A DNA stretch of 64,000 bases from Ulota crispa (Eukaryota; Streptophyta; Bryopsida; Orthotrichales; Orthotrichaceae). Of this stretch, positions 9,584 through 22,213 are shown one piece after another. Below the pieces are notes generated by a model that was not told the origin of the DNA, ran no database searches, and was given only the letters and a program-made list of their open reading frames with translations. Position 1 is the stretch's first letter. Every line of letters begins with the position of its first letter. The stretch lies in the NCBI GenBank assembly GCA_963920765.1, contig OY987245.1, positions 18,802,727-18,866,726 on the forward strand, in the 5' to 3' direction. The translations under genes were made by a program, and so were the position numbers.

Positions 9584-12500
9584 ATGGCGACAGCGAAATT
9601 GGTGGTGTGTGTGGTGGTTGCGCTTCTGTCGCTCGCTCTTCCGATCTCCGGCCAAGGCTGTGGCACGGACTTGAGCACCAGAGTGACGAGCTTCGCCACG
9701 GGGAATTTGCAGTGCAATGCTTACCGCGTTTACCCCTCCAACGGCAACCAGTTTTACATCTGGGTATGTTTCTCAAACCTCTTCCGAAAAATTCTCGCAT
9801 GTCGTCTTGCGCGTCGTTTGTTGTCGAGATTTGAGAGTCTTATTGTCCGGCATTCTTCTATTTGTGCAGCTAGGTTTTTGATACAGTTGAAGGAAATTGT
9901 TCTTGATGAATTCCTCACTGGTTGAGAAAGCGAGTGTTTTTACCCTAAAAAGCGATCTGCGTATACGGAGGCTCACAATTGAACCTTGGGCACCTTGCTT
10001 AGTCTAGGGTTGCTACAAAATAATGTCTATTAATGGTGTTTGGTATTAACTTGTTTAGAATTCCTACTTGTGGGAATCGTGCCTTGTTCTTGCCAAGGAG
10101 TCCACCCAACTTGGATGGAACTGGCCACTAGTGTCCAATTTCAGTCCCGGACTCCATGGTCGGAACAGAACACGGTTTCAGGCGGCCAACTGATTTGTTT
10201 GTTTGCTTGTGCTCTAAATTGGATTTGAAGTGTCATTTCAAACTCATAAAAAATACCAAGTTCTGGATTAGTAAGAAGTCATCAAGTATGATTTAGCCTG
10301 TTTCTAGAAAAAAGTCACACCAATATGGAAACGTCATTGTAGCCCATCGTACTAGCACGGAGAAGCGTGATGTCCAGGTTCACTTCATTGGTAAACAAGG
10401 TTACTAGTGTCCACGTACAGACGACATACAACGGCGAAAGAGTGAGCTACAGACTCGCATCGACAGGGTTAGGATAGTACTTACGTACAATCTAGACGTT
10501 TATAGGTAAGGTAACCTTACCCATACCCTAGCGTTTAAGGTTTAAGGTACTTCAAGATCTTGGAAGATTCAGGAAAAATATTTGAAGGGTTAGCCTTTCA
10601 ACAAGCTATTATGGAAAGTTATTTTTGTGAAAAAAAGTATTGTAGAATGTTTGATATTAAAGGACAAAGTTACAGCTCATAGGGTCCTTAAAAGCAGCAA
10701 GTCTAGATTAATCTTGAAATTGTTTGGATATGTTCTTATAATGGCACTTGACGGTCTCAATCTCAACCTTCCCAAACCAGCTTAGCAGCTGACATGTGAC
10801 AAAATTTGCTTGTGCAAGCAGCGTTCATTGCTTCTCTTTTGGGTTCATTAGTGTCTCTGCCGCTCTGGATTGGGTGTCTCAATGAAAGTGGAAAAAATTG
10901 CACGCTACGGATAGCATTATTCCGGTTTGGTTGAGAAATGCGACCAAGAATGTGACACTTTTGGGCATGGGAGTGCAGGCGTTGAAAGACAATGCAACGC
11001 AAGTCACAAGCATGGTGGTGGGGGTACCATTGACAAGAGGAAACTGGGCGGGCGTGGGGTTTTCATCAAATGGTCAGATGGTAGGCTCCACGGCCTTGGT
11101 GGCCACGTTCGCCTCGAATGGGAGTGCCGTGGCAACGGTATACGATCTGACGTCGCACTCCCCATCGGGAGTGGTGCCGGGGACGGGACTGAGCTTTGTC
11201 GGAGGTGGTGCGGCTGCATACTACGACCAAGCCAGCCAGTATGTGTACATGTCCTACCAAGTGAACCTCGCCAATTCCACTCCTGCAAACCCCTCTTATC
11301 TGCTTCTGGCCTACGGAGTCCAGGACTCCAGCACCACGCTCCAGCAACATGCGAATGCAATCTCCGTCAGTGCGGAGTTCGTCACAGGTGCATTAATTTC
11401 TTCCTTCCAACTGCAGGGTTGCTGTTCACTCCATTGCCAACAAACTTTGAACAATTTTCGTTCCAAGTGCATTCATTCCATTCCAAGGAGGATTTTTAAA
11501 CGCTTACGCACATATACCCTCTGTTCCCCTCAAAAGCTCCAAATCGGACACATTTCTCGTACCACTAAACAGCTAAGCTCCCTTTTGGTGATTTCAAACG
11601 CTGAGAAAGCGTTTGCCATGTTCAATGATCTCGTGGGGGCAAGTTAAGCAATTAGAGAGCATTCCTCTCCTAGCAAGCTTGGCCTTGCTTGCCCATATGA
11701 GGTATCATTGTTGCTACTAATCTTTAAATCATCTATAATGAGGAGCTGAAAGCATGCACAAATATGGTACTTTATGCATGGAATTTGGGTGCCCAAACGG
11801 CAACATCAAAGCTGAAGATTTTGACATACACTTGGTAGATGGTATATTGATTCTAGAATGCATGTGTCACTAGCACTAAGACTAAAAACACAGTTAATCC
11901 TTGGCGAGGAAGCTTTTTGGACGTTTTTAAGAGGGACAGAGGGAATAAATAATTGGACGGACAGAGTTGAGGACCGTGTGGCTTCCTAGACTTGACGATG
12001 TGTTTCTGAGATGTGAGTCTCATACAGGCCATGTAATTGAGTAGACTATGGGTGTATGCATTGACCAGTGGTGTGACTTGATTGCAGGGGTTGTTGCCGG
12101 GCCGTCTGCTGTATCCAGTTTCGACAAGAAATCTAAGATTCATGCGTCGCTGAACATACTGGGGTGGGGGTTGCTGTTGCCGATTGGAGCCATGGTGGCT
12201 CGCTACGCACGCTGCCTTGACCCGTGCTGGTTTTACACGCACATCACGTTTCAGGTTGTGGGATTTGCCTGCCTCGCTGCTGGACTCGCCACCGGCTTCC
12301 AACTGGCCAAGGATTCCAGTCCTGAGCATCTTGATGCCCATCAAGGACTTGGAGTTTTCATCTTCGTTCTCGCAATTCTGCAGGTAACTCAACCCTTGAA
12401 ATCAAAGCACCGCCTTTGCACACCCCACCAGTCTCATGAATCTTTCACAACATTTGTCAAATTGACCATTTTAGGTGAATTGGGAAATACAGTACATTTT

Positions 12501-13306
12501 GGGACTTTTCACTATTTCTGTCATTATGTATAATTTAGCATATTACAAAAAAATAAGCGTGCACTTTCTTGTACAATAATTAAGTCTCAGTGATTGCCTC
12601 CAAGAATTTTAGATTAATATAACTTTAGCTGTAGCTATGACTACATTTACTGTATGAGGGATTAAGGTGGAGTACAAAATGATCCCTCTACTTTTCCCAA
12701 TTTACTTAACATGGCGATCTGATTGCTATGGTGACAAAGTTTTTTGATCCACAACAAGAAAACTGTCCAAACTGACATATCCGAATTGACTAAATGTGTC
12801 CAAAATGACAAAAAAAATGTCCACAATGACAAAAAAAAATGTCCAAATCCACAAGAAATGTCCAAATTGACAATGTTCCCTTGATGATCATGATCATGCC
12901 AACTAAGTTCGATCAGATTTCGTGTGATCGGTAATTCCTTCGAAGGACATCACTTTGACTTGGGCTGAGTTTTTCTGGGGGGTTTGGATTGTTTTTCTGG
13001 TGGCAGCTTCTGGCAGGAGTGGTGCGCCCCAAAAAGGATGCAAAGGTGCGCAAGTACTGGAACTGGTACCACCATTGGGTGGGGCGCCTGGCGATCTTTT
13101 TGGCAGTCGTGAATATCTTCGTGGGACTGCACATCGCCAATGCGGAGCACGACATCCGAGTGGGATACATTGCCATCCTGTCCATTGAATTAGGCGCCTT
13201 TGCTATTCTGGAGATTCTGCTGTGGCTGCAGTGGAACCGGCTTCGCCCCACCCAGGAACCCGCCCCTTCCGAGGACACGCCTTTTCAATTTGGCGGCAGT
13301 GTATAA
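9584..13306 (+). CDS. DOMON domain / cytochrome b561 transmembrane protein, 4 exons
   Basis: The spliced product is 394 residues, likely a membrane protein moving electrons from ascorbate or a similar donor across a membrane. Exons are 9584-9763, 10979-11387, 12088-12383 and 13007-13306; all three introns are GT-AG and the phases (0, 1, 0) join cleanly. Residues 1-24 look like a signal peptide (MATAKLVVCVVVALLSLALP). Residues 40-195 form a DOMON domain with GNWAGVGFSSNGQMVGS at 81-97, typical of the plant family that includes Arabidopsis At3g61750; Met94 is a candidate haem ligand. Residues 213-370 form the b561 core, about five membrane segments, with His215, His248, His281 and His317 or His318 as the expected haem ligands. 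The ATG at 9584 is chosen because the signal peptide starts there. Introns 1 and 3 carry mobile-element copies. The DOMON/b561 family is confident; donor, acceptor and membrane are inferred. Confidence 0.9.
9764..10978 (+). other. Intron 1 of the DOMON/b561 gene
   Basis: A 1215-bp phase-0 intron between GTATGT and GTGCAG. It contains a truncated copy (10509 to about 10860) of the AGGTA-ended repeat also found at 20856-21814 and 56798-57125. Confidence 0.85.
10509..10860. mobile_element. Partial AGGTA family 3 copy in b561 intron 1
   Basis: Starts AGGTAACCTTACCC after TA and aligns with the other two copies (GCCTTTCAACAAGCTAT, TTTGCTTGTGCAAG). No matching right end is seen, so it is truncated. 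Confidence 0.65.
11388..12087 (+). other. Intron 2 of the DOMON/b561 gene
   Basis: A 700-bp phase-1 intron, donor GTGCAT, acceptor TTGCAG. It separates the DOMON domain from the b561 core, a domain-boundary intron. No repeat family was recognised in it. Confidence 0.85.
12384..13006 (+). other. Intron 3 of the DOMON/b561 gene
   Basis: A 623-bp phase-0 intron, donor GTAACT, acceptor GGCAG. It holds an inverted-repeat element at 12465-12716 and a dispersed TGTCCAAATTGAC-type repeat at about 12740-12885. Confidence 0.85.
12465..12716. mobile_element. Inverted-repeat element in b561 intron 3
   Basis: The ends CCATTTTAGGTGAATTGGGA and CCATGTTAAGTAAATTGGGA are inverted. The right subterminal block AGGTGGAGTACAAAATG is shared with 39856-40121. 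No clear duplication was found. Confidence 0.65.
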
Positions 13307-13320
13307 TAATAATAATAATA
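13302..13320. repeat. (TAA)n microsatellite at the b561 stop codon
   Basis: The TAA stop of the b561 gene is the first unit of a TAA/AAT run extending into the 3' untranslated region. Confidence 0.9.
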
Positions 13321-13929
13321 AGCATGTCAATCTTTAGAAACTCTCCTGCCTTTTGACTTCCGTTGCACTTACTAATAGTTTGTACTACTCTAAATTCCTT
13401 ATTTTTTTTACTATCACGAGGTGGAGTGTTAGCTCTTGACCGCCGTAGCACTTTAGCTTCCCTTTTCCGTCTTTTTTTTGTTTCTTTTTTCGGGCAGTTT
13501 TATTTTGGTGTGAGAGAACAAACCAAATCACCATAGAAGTAGATTCATGGACTACTCTCTGCCTTCATACAAACTGACCCATATTGGATTTTTGTAAATG
13601 TGAGGCCATTCGTTGGAGGAAGTCATCAATGCTGGAATGTGACTTTTTTTACTTCATTTTCAGAGCTTACTCGTTGAATCTCTTATGGCTCTCTCGTAGT
13701 TGTATCTACAATTCTGGCTTCAGGAATTTGCATTGCTGGCAAAGTTTCATGGATTTGAAGGATGGTGAAGAGTTATATGGACTCCTGAGATGTGACGTTG
13801 CTTTTTCGTGAACTCATGGACAGGGTGGTATGATATTCTTACAATTGGGATTTTCATTGCTCTTTACTCTTTATACTTTTTGTACTTGTTGATAATGGTA
13901 TCTTTTGAGTCTAGATTGTACATTAAATA
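13307..13929 (+). other. 3' side of the b561 gene
   Basis: Downstream of the stop codon, probably including the 3' untranslated region. No further gene is seen; the 75-codon frame at 13584-13811 has no known domain. Confidence 0.4.
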
Positions 13930-14109
13930 GTGCATTTAGGTTGCTTTGCCAATTAGGTTGCCTTACCTTGGCAAAGTTATCTCATGACTCCCCCTTGGTC
14001 ACATGGAGGGGCATGCAACTCTCTTTATGCGATAATAATTTTTGGTTTTGTGAAAAGTTTTAACTTTTGTGCTTCTTGGCTTTGGCGCTTGCTAATGTGC
14101 CCAACCTTT

Positions 14110-14182
14110 CATAACATTCAGTAGCCTGGAGAGAGGCTGCCTTTCCCTCTCTTCAAGTATCATCCACAAACTTCATCATGAC

Positions 14183-14254
<72 letters not shown>

Positions 14255-14480
14255 ATAATTTTATTTTTCCAATATGGTTGGCCCCCACATTGATGTATGT
14301 GCATTAAATTGAGCCTCTCTTTCATAAACTCTCTGACAAATTCAGCCAAGTGTTCCCATAACTAAAGATGGGTGTGGAATATTCCACATTGTTTCATCTG
14401 GTGGATGAAATGGTGTGAAATGTTCCACACCACTTCATCTAGAGGGAGGGTAGCGCTTGGTAGCGCTACTAAATGTTATG
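14110..14480. mobile_element. MITE with CATAACATTCAGTAGC ends
   Basis: The inverted ends CATAACATTCAGTAGC and CATAACATTTAGTAGC bound 371 bp containing an (AT)n(GT)n tract. It interrupts a dispersed repeat whose other copies lie at about 2360-2600 and 27790-28550. No unambiguous duplication was found. Confidence 0.68.
14187..14254. repeat. (AT)n(GT)n microsatellite
   Basis: An uninterrupted AT tract to 14234 followed by a GT tract, inside the 14110-14480 element. Confidence 0.95.
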
Positions 14481-14625
14481 TTGCTTGCTTCCTTTATTGT
14501 TTATTACAATATTTATTGACAAAAGTTATTGTAGTCTTGGTAAATGTTTAAATAGTGGAAAGTGTTGAGAAATTAGTATGGCCAATTTAAATGCACTATT
14601 TGGTGTAGATAGAAAATCTTATAGT

Positions 14626-15219
14626 GAGCAAAATCCCCTATGCGTGCAACTATTTAGCACGTCAGCCTTTACTTGTGCATTATTGAAAGGAGAAATGAAA
14701 TGCATTTTGGTTTGGGATATGGTAATAGGGGGGTTTGGTGCATGCGTGGAGAGGGATAAGTCTTTGTCTTAGCACTGTTATCTTCTAAAAACATTCTGTG
14801 TTGTGAGCAAAAAAGTTGAAGAAGGTAGTGAAATTGGAGTTGTCAGTTGTGAACAAAGTGAAAATAAAAAGGTAAACAAGGAACCATATGATCTTCTTAC
14901 CTTCATGTAAAACATGCACAAAAAATCTGAAACTCAAAATTCTCACCATTTTTAAAGTCCATGCGTTCAAAGTAGTTTGTTTTGTTCTATCCTCGTATGC
15001 TAAGTTTGCATATATATTTCAAAATTTAATGAACATTAGAGGATGTGACGTATGGTTTGCAAGTTTTGCAGTGGTGTCCGTGTATGGGTTTACATGCAGG
15101 GTTTTATTGGAAGAGTACCAAAAATGACAACTTCATTGTACTTAATGCAAGTATCATGGAATTTGCATTATGATGATTTATGAAAAGCATTTTCAAATCT
15201 AGTAATGTGAAATCTTTTT
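14626..15219. other. AT-rich DNA, nothing recognised
   Basis: Short frames only, without family resemblance. Confidence 0.5.
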
Positions 15220-15223
15220 TTGA

Positions 15224-15601
15224 CCCTTAAGCGTTTGGCAGATAACCACGGCATGCCCCACTGTAGCTTCCACAATGTTTTTTATAGTGATTCTGATTGT
15301 ATCTACATGTAATATTGTTCCTAAAAGTTGCAAAAGTCAACAATGCATGGTACTTTCATGAAAACTGTAAGAAGGGCAACTTGGGACCTAACACCGTGTT
15401 TTTGAATCTTCTCACAACTTGGGGTATTTAAAAATATGAGTGCTTCTAATCAGGTAAATTTTTGCCTTCCATGATGGACCATGTGTTTATGATCACTTTT
15501 GCAAAAAACTAAATGAAAAATAGCTTTTTTCTGTCACACAAAACTTTTTTTCAGAGCCGGAGGACATTTTTTGTCCTCCTCAACTCCTTGGCATTTAAGG
15601 G
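15224..15601 (+). mobile_element. TTAA-type element, family I (378 bp)
   Basis: The ends CCCTTAAGCGTTTGGC and CCCTTAAATGCCAAGG are flanked by TTGA (15220-15223) and TTAA (15602-15605). The interior contains CATGATGGACCATGTGTTTA, shared by the family. Confidence 0.85.
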
Positions 15602-15605
15602 TTAA

Positions 15606-17812
15606 GTTCAAAGAAAGAACATCTTGTCCCGGAAGTGGAATGTGATAGCCAGGGTTTCTTCTGCTAGCGAGCATCATGATTTGGTGCAATTAGGAGTGGT
15701 CCCTCCATTTTTGAACCTATAAATTGTTGCCAAATCACAATTTGGTCGCTAGTAGAAGAAACCCTTACTAATAGCGTAATTGTACAAATAAGATTGTGAA
15801 AATGTATTTAAATAAATAACCAAAAGGAGTTATGCATAGGTTTATGAAAATTCTATTCAAGATTTGAAAGGCTACCTACATCCTTGTTGGATAGGAACTA
15901 TGCATCTAGCAGATTTTTACATCCCTTTGTTAAAGCACAAAATATTCCCATTCTAGCACAAAAACAAAAAGTATATCTTGAAAAAGATGCATTCGAAGTT
16001 AGATTTCAAAACAAATTACATTTACATATTTGCAAATTGCCATTTTAGAAAAACAATGCGTGCAAAATAATGCAATATTAAGTAAATTGGAAAATAAATA
16101 AATTTGGGACTTTTGGATTTTAAGTTTTAAAGAGTATTCAATGAATACTCTTTAAAGAACTAATATCTCAAATTCCCAAAATTGCAGTTTTTCCCCAATT
16201 TATGTAATATTGCTTTTAATTCAATTTATTAGAGCTACCCAAAAGTTACAAAACTGATATTAGATTTTAAGGAATTTTAGTAGTTAATTAGGTCAGAATT
16301 TTCCTTCATAAATATGAAATAGTTGATATTGGTGTGGTTTTAGATGAATAAAGACTTCCTAAACCTTGAACAAACAAAGTTCAACAAGTTACACATGTCC
16401 AAGTTACATTGTTAATCAAAGACACCCTATTTGCATAATTTAATAATTTTCTACTTATCTCACTTTCAAATTCTACATTTGAGAACTTTTTGAAGCTCTA
16501 TCTAAACATTCTCTTCATTTCACAAGAAAAGACTTGTTTCCCTCACAATGGTCACTATCTCATTCTTTGAATCTTAGATTCTCTTGGTGTTTTATTTTCT
16601 TTTTCTATTATTTTTGTTTAATTTGGTCTTCTCTATATTTTTAATCACCTTCAGACCAAGCCTTGCATCAACTAGAATGTTAAATTTGGTCGTTATTTTC
16701 TTGTTTGGAATCTAAAATGTCATCCTTCAATACACCTTTGGCAAGAATTTAGTGAGACATAACACTTGATCATTCAAAATCCAAAGATTGGTTTCAAAAT
16801 ATGCAACATTGAGTTGAAATTGGTAGTGCATATTTTTGCCATAAAACAAAGAAATGCCACAGTTCTAAGTTCGGGTTCATCACCTTTTGAGACAACCTGA
16901 TAATAAGCGTAGTAAGTAGTTGATGAATCATTTCTAAATTCAAACTTGTCAAAACCAAAAATTATCCTTGGAACATCAACTCATCCCCTTCTCACCACTA
17001 AAAAGCTTCTTCAAATCTATTTATTTATTTTTCCCAATTTATTTTTGGTATTACACAAGTTATTTTAATTAGTGCATGATTTTGATTAGCGCTAGATTCT
17101 TTCAAACTAATTTGGGTGAACTTTACCTAATTAATAAGGAAATATGACATGTATCTTGCTTATTCTCCAAGTAAGTGACCACAATCTTTCATCACCCCTC
17201 AAGTAATAATCTGGTGGGGGAGTGCCCATAATGTAGTATCCATCTTTCATACATTTTTGAGATATGTGCTTGCAAAATCTCCTTGAAATTTTGGCCATGC
17301 AAATCACACCATTTGAGATGGTATTTGAATGTTGTAGCCCACAATAAATTCCAAGAAGAACCATCATTTAGCCAATTATCAGCAAGTTGAAATTGCAAAA
17401 AAATTGGTTGAAGTTTGAAACTACTGGACAAAATACCAGCTTGATTTTCCTAAAATAACTGATTATAGTACATTACAATATAGATATGGGGAAAAACCTG
17501 CTGCATATGTGTGGGAAACCAATTGAAATGAGAATGGCCAGTTTTTTTTGCCAGTGAAACAAAAAAATCCCCAAATTGGCCCACATAACGTCAAATTAAC
17601 CTAATTTATTGAGAACTACTTTGTTGATGCGCTGTGCAAATTTACTTATTTCTTGAATTAGCACTGGATAGCATTATTATTAATACAAGGACGCACTAAT
17701 TGAAACAACTTGCGTACTAATGTTTCTTTTTCCACCAAGGTCACAATCTTCATTTTTCAAAACTCAACAAAGGTTTTGGGTTGTTTTTTTGCTGGTTTGT
17801 TTACACTAGGTT
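15606..17812. other. AT-rich DNA with one small foldback element
   Basis: Apart from the 142-bp foldback at 16072-16213, nothing bounded or gene-like was recognised. Confidence 0.5.
16072..16213. mobile_element. Small foldback element with GCAATATTA ends
   Basis: A 142-bp sequence with inverted ends GCAATATTAAGTAAATTGG and GCAATATTACATAAATTGG and a central palindrome AGAGTATTCAATGAATACTCT. It is related by AAATTGGGAAAA to the AACACC-ended group. Confidence 0.6.
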
Positions 17813-17857
17813 AAGTTAGCAGCACCCATAATCACATAACATTCAGTAGCATTAGTA

Positions 17858-19121
17858 AGGTAGGCGCACCCATAAGCGTGGAAATAAGGGTTTTGGAGTA
17901 GGTAAAACAATTGACTAACTTTGAAAAAAAAAATTGTAAATTAGGAAATGGAAATCAAAAATATTGACATCAATTTCAAAGTTCCAACTGCAAGCATTTG
18001 TTCACAAAGATTTTTCAAAGTCCAAAATCACTAAAATTGTAGGAACCATGTGTAAGAGATGCTAATCACAAGGCTTCTTGGTCTTAAATAGTGAGTTGGG
18101 TACTCAAAACCTCATGCTAGTCACCCACAACCATCACTTCATCACCCATAGCCATCACTCATTCACCCACAACCATTTGTTTTTTTATTGATTTGCCTTG
18201 CCACTGTCAGGTGACAAGCATGGGGATGCAACGCATATGGATGCTGCTACCTTAAAGGCTGCCCTCCCTCCAAGAGAATGGTGTGGAATATTCCACACCA
18301 TTCCATCCTCTTGGATGAAATGGTGTGGAGTATTCCACACCCTTCTTTAGCTATGGGGACACTTGGCTGAATTTGTCAGAGTTTATGAAAGGGAAGCTTA
18401 GTTCAGTGCACACACGTCAAGGGGGCCAAACGTGTCAGAATTTTTTTTTTTTAACTTTTTTTTTTGTCAAGATGAAGTTCATGGATGATACCTGAAGAGA
18501 GGGAAAGGCAGCCTCTCTTCAGGCTACTGAATGTTATGCATGAGGTCTCCATGGGCGTGACCTAAGTTTGCACCCATATTTATGTTTTTTAGTCTCAACT
18601 AACAAATAAATAAAAAATTGGTTATGAGTGACAAAGTAATGGTTTTGGGTGATAAGATAATGAATATGGGTGACAAGTGCATCCCATTTGAGTACTAGAG
18701 GGTTTTGAAATAAGTTTAGTGAATGGCATTTAATAGTTTTATAGTACCATGAGTAAATAAACAAAGGAGGTGAAGACACCATTCATGTACCCCAAGCATG
18801 GTAGTTTGTCATCTTTCATGTTGGTTATGGGTGTTCCATCTTACTATTTAAGTAAATGTTCAAGCTATTTTTTCAAGCACATGACCACAATGAAGACTTT
18901 AGTAAACGTCTTTTTTAGCATCTCCTACATGCAACTATACATTTTCAATAATTTTAGACTTTAAAAAATCTTTGTGAATGAATGCTTGCAATTGGAACTT
19001 TCAAATTGATGCCAATACTTTTTATTTCCTCTTGCTTATTTAAAAATATAATTTTCAAAGTTCATCAATTGATTTTCCTACTCCACATCCCTTAGTTTCA
19101 CGCTTATGGGTGTTGCTACCT
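17858..19121. mobile_element. TA-flanked AGGTA family 2 element with long arms and insertions
   Basis: The ends AGGTAGGCGCACCCATAAGC and AGGTAGCAACACCCATAAGC are inverted. The arms extend about 200 bp inward. The middle (about 18100-18770) is filled with other repeats, including an inverted copy of the 14110-14480 element at 18256-18540. A second family 2 left end lies just outside at about 17813. Confidence 0.7.
18256..18540. mobile_element. Partial inverted copy of the 14110-14480 element
   Basis: In reverse orientation it shares GGTGTGGAATATTCCACA, CACTTGGCTGAATTTGTC and the CTACTGAATGTTATG end. The other end is replaced by an AGGTA-type end. Confidence 0.65.
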
Positions 19122-19124
19122 TAA

Positions 19125-20036
19125 TCCCTGAAGGACCAGACCCCTTTTTTAAAAACATAGCAATTTTGGGCAGGTATCTGTGATTGGAGCTTTTCATATT
19201 TTGGGCTGAAAATTTAACAAAATGTAGGGACAAGGTTTATCTTTCATATGCACTAAATTTCATGGCATTTGGAATTATGAGTAAAAAGTTATGGCCTAAT
19301 ATGTTATTTTTTACGTTTGGCGGGCAGCCTGGGCCAATTTTTAAAAATTGCTTTTTGCAAATAAAAATTTAAAATTGGTTTAGGAGATTTATGTGAATGT
19401 AGGAAGCTTTGAATCATTCTGTTTGGATCAACGAGATGAAAGTTATGAGGATTTTTTGTTTGCAGGCAATTATGGATTCTCTACTCCAAAATAAACTTTG
19501 AAGTCCTTTATTTTTACTCAATTTTCAACATTTTGGAAGAAAAACAAAATGGAAGGATGAAGATTGTTTATGACAACATTATGACCACTGGGATTGGCGT
19601 TTTTCATTTCCATGACTAAATTCATAACAATTTAGTGTTTTGAATCATTCTCTACTTATTTTTACTTACTAATTTTTTTTCATATGTCATATAGGTCCAA
19701 ATGACTTGAAATTGTTTTTACATGTACTTTACTTAAGTGGAATAAGAAATTTAGAGAAGCACCACCCACATGACCTTTTTTCCTTAGGAATTTCACCTTT
19801 TGAAGGATAGTAGCCTAATTTTTCACAAGACGTTTTTGAATATTCAAACCATTCTATCTTCTAATCGACATGGTGGAAAACTCTGAAATTTTTTCCACAT
19901 CTTCTAAAACCATTCTTCTACAAGATCCTACGGTCACATATGCATAAAAATGTTTTTGTTTTCAAATTTTGTTGATGCTCTATAAATGGCAGTTTTGAAG
20001 AATTTTTGGTGAAAACTTTGCTTGGTCCTTTAGGGG
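19125..20036. mobile_element. TTAA-type element, family II (912 bp)
   Basis: Flanked by TTAA (19121-19124, 20037-20040), with ends TCCCTGAAGGACC and CCCCTAAAGGACC inverted. The interior matches 41609-42516 throughout. The left TTAA overlaps the end of an AGGTA element, so this one landed at that element's edge. Confidence 0.85.
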
Positions 20037-20385
20037 TTAAATACAAGTTTAGTAAGTTGTTCCTGATCAGTTCAGCACTTCAGTGGAATTGTCAACAGGC
20101 CCGGACTCCTAGAACAACAGTCACATGTATGCGTGGCCAAGGACTCTCTGCCTTGCCTGGAATTTGCATCATTTGCTTATGCTGACTGACAAAGCCCAGT
20201 CAACAGAAAACATTAAACGAAACACCTCTGCACCTCTGCCTTCAGTGCGCTCAACTACCTCTTGCGTATAGCATAGATATTGTTCAGGGATGTACACAAG
20301 GAGAACATGAGAGCCTAGGATGGATATATGTTCAATAATTGATACCTAGCCTGATATTTCAGATTTGAAGGCAAAACTCTGGTAA

Positions 20386-20818
20386 GGGCATCCCCAATGC
20401 AGCCGTAAAAGAGGCAGGCCAAAACTTGTGCATTGTTTTAAACAGGACTTGTGCAAAAACATGGGCTTCAATGTAGCAGGTAAATTATACTGCATTTTTC
20501 AAGGCTCTCCATATAAGAGCCCCTCCCTTGCAAATTATCACTATTTGGAGAGTCCTGCATACCACTCCAGTTCTGACACTGACGCAATTTCAGAGAATTT
20601 CATATACTTCTGACATGAATCAGTCCCACATAAGCACTTAAAAAAAACATAAACTATTAAAAACTCATGTTTAGTAAATGTCAGAGCTTGTGTGCATTGG
20701 GGATTGCTTAACTTGAAAATGCCCCTCTCTACACCACAGCCGATGTCACCCACTTTGGTGTTAGCCACTGGCTGACACAGTTTGCCTAGCTCGTTTTCTG
20801 GTTGCATTGGGGATGCCC
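20386..20818. mobile_element. PIF/Harbinger-type MITE (433 bp)
   Basis: Perfect inverted ends GGGCATCCCCAATGCA with TAA on both sides (20383-20385, 20819-20821), the 3-bp duplication of PIF/Harbinger elements. Confidence 0.87.
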
Positions 20819-20855
20819 TAAGTGAAGACAACATGATTCCTTTAGTTTGGTTATA

Positions 20856-21814
20856 AGGTAGACATATCCATACCCAATGGTTTAAGGGTTTGGGGTACCG
20901 CAAGGTTTGGGAAAATTCAGGAAAAAAATAGCGTCTTGACCAGTAAGTCGTAGTCCTTTTTTTATAATTTTCTCAAACATTCAATATTTTTCCAAATCTA
21001 AAACTAATTACATATTTGAAAAGCTTAGAAAAAGAAGCAAATTTTGTTAAAGTTTGGCATAAATATAATAAAGAGAACTGTTAGAAAAATAAACATTTGA
21101 AAAAAAATCCAGTTATGATTTAAATATTTTTAAAATCACTACAAGTTTGTCAATGATTTACCAATATTATATTCTCAATCTATTCTCAAGGTATAATAGG
21201 TTTACTTGAGTTGAGACAATTTCAAGTTCTAAAGGCGGTTAAAAGCCACAAAGATGTTGATAATGTTGATAAAAGTGAATAAATATGGCATACTCATTTG
21301 TGCAAAATCGCATTTGACATGGATTAACGGTATGAAATAAGAATAATCTACTTTCCAAATTCTAATACATTTTGTCCTCTTGAGCTGGCTTTTCAAATAT
21401 GTAATCACTTTTTGAATTTGATGAAAGATTGAATGTGTGGGAGGGGTTTTAAAAAGGACTACGACTTAATATCTAGGACTCTATATAGGATTAGCCTTTC
21501 AACAAGCTATCATAAAAGGTCATTTTTGTGGGAAAGAATTGTCAGATATTTTATGTTAAAGGGCAAAGTTAAAATTCATAGGGTTCCTAAAAGTAACTCT
21601 AAACTAACTTTGAAAGTGTTTGGATGTGTTCCTATAACGGCATTAGACGGTCCCAATTCCAACCCTACCAAACGAGCTTAGCCAAATCGACATATGACAA
21701 GATTTGCTTGTGCAAGTAGTGTTCACTGCTCCACTTTGGGTTCACAATAGGTGATGAACACCTCAAAAATAGGGATTAGCTTTGGGGACCAATCAGAGAA
21801 AGATATGTCTACCT
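20856..21814. mobile_element. TA-flanked AGGTAG family 3 element with a nested element
   Basis: The inverted ends AGGTAGACATATC are flanked by TA (20854-20855, 21815-21816). It is interrupted by 20946-21466. Related partial copies lie at 10509-10860 and 56798-57125. Confidence 0.78.
20946..21466. mobile_element. TA-flanked foldback MITE nested in 20856-21814
   Basis: A 521-bp element with perfect inverted ends AGTCGTAGTCCTTTTT flanked by TA (20944-20945, 21467-21468). Its arms share ACATATTTGAAAAGC in opposite orientation. Confidence 0.83.
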
Positions 21815-22213
21815 TAGCAATACATAAATTGCATGAACTAATTTCTTGATCACTAAAAGTAATGAAAAACTAGAGTTAATCAAATAATAATGATTGGCTG
21901 ATTTGTGAAAAAATTGAATTTTTGAAAAATGCAAATAATCATTATTTTCAATGAATTGAGATAATTCCAAGTTCAAAAACGGATGTTGAAGACATTAATG
22001 TGTGCTTTGAATGGATTAAATTAGATTCGTTGTTGCAATGGTTTCCCTTTTTTTTCACCTACTTATCATTATTTTGCTTTGTTGAATCTTATGTTTGTTT
22101 ATAACATGTATCAAGATATGTGTTCAGTATTTGGTTAACCCTTTAGTGCCCGGTTGACCACATTTGGGTTGATTTTGGTACTTAGTGATTCTTGCCATAT
22201 TTGTTCTATTTAA

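Larger units (their letters stand above)
13930..14625. repeat. Dispersed AT-rich repeat, second copy, split by the 14110 element
   Basis: The flanks 13930-14109 and 14481-14625 align with the two halves of the other copies. Confidence 0.6.
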
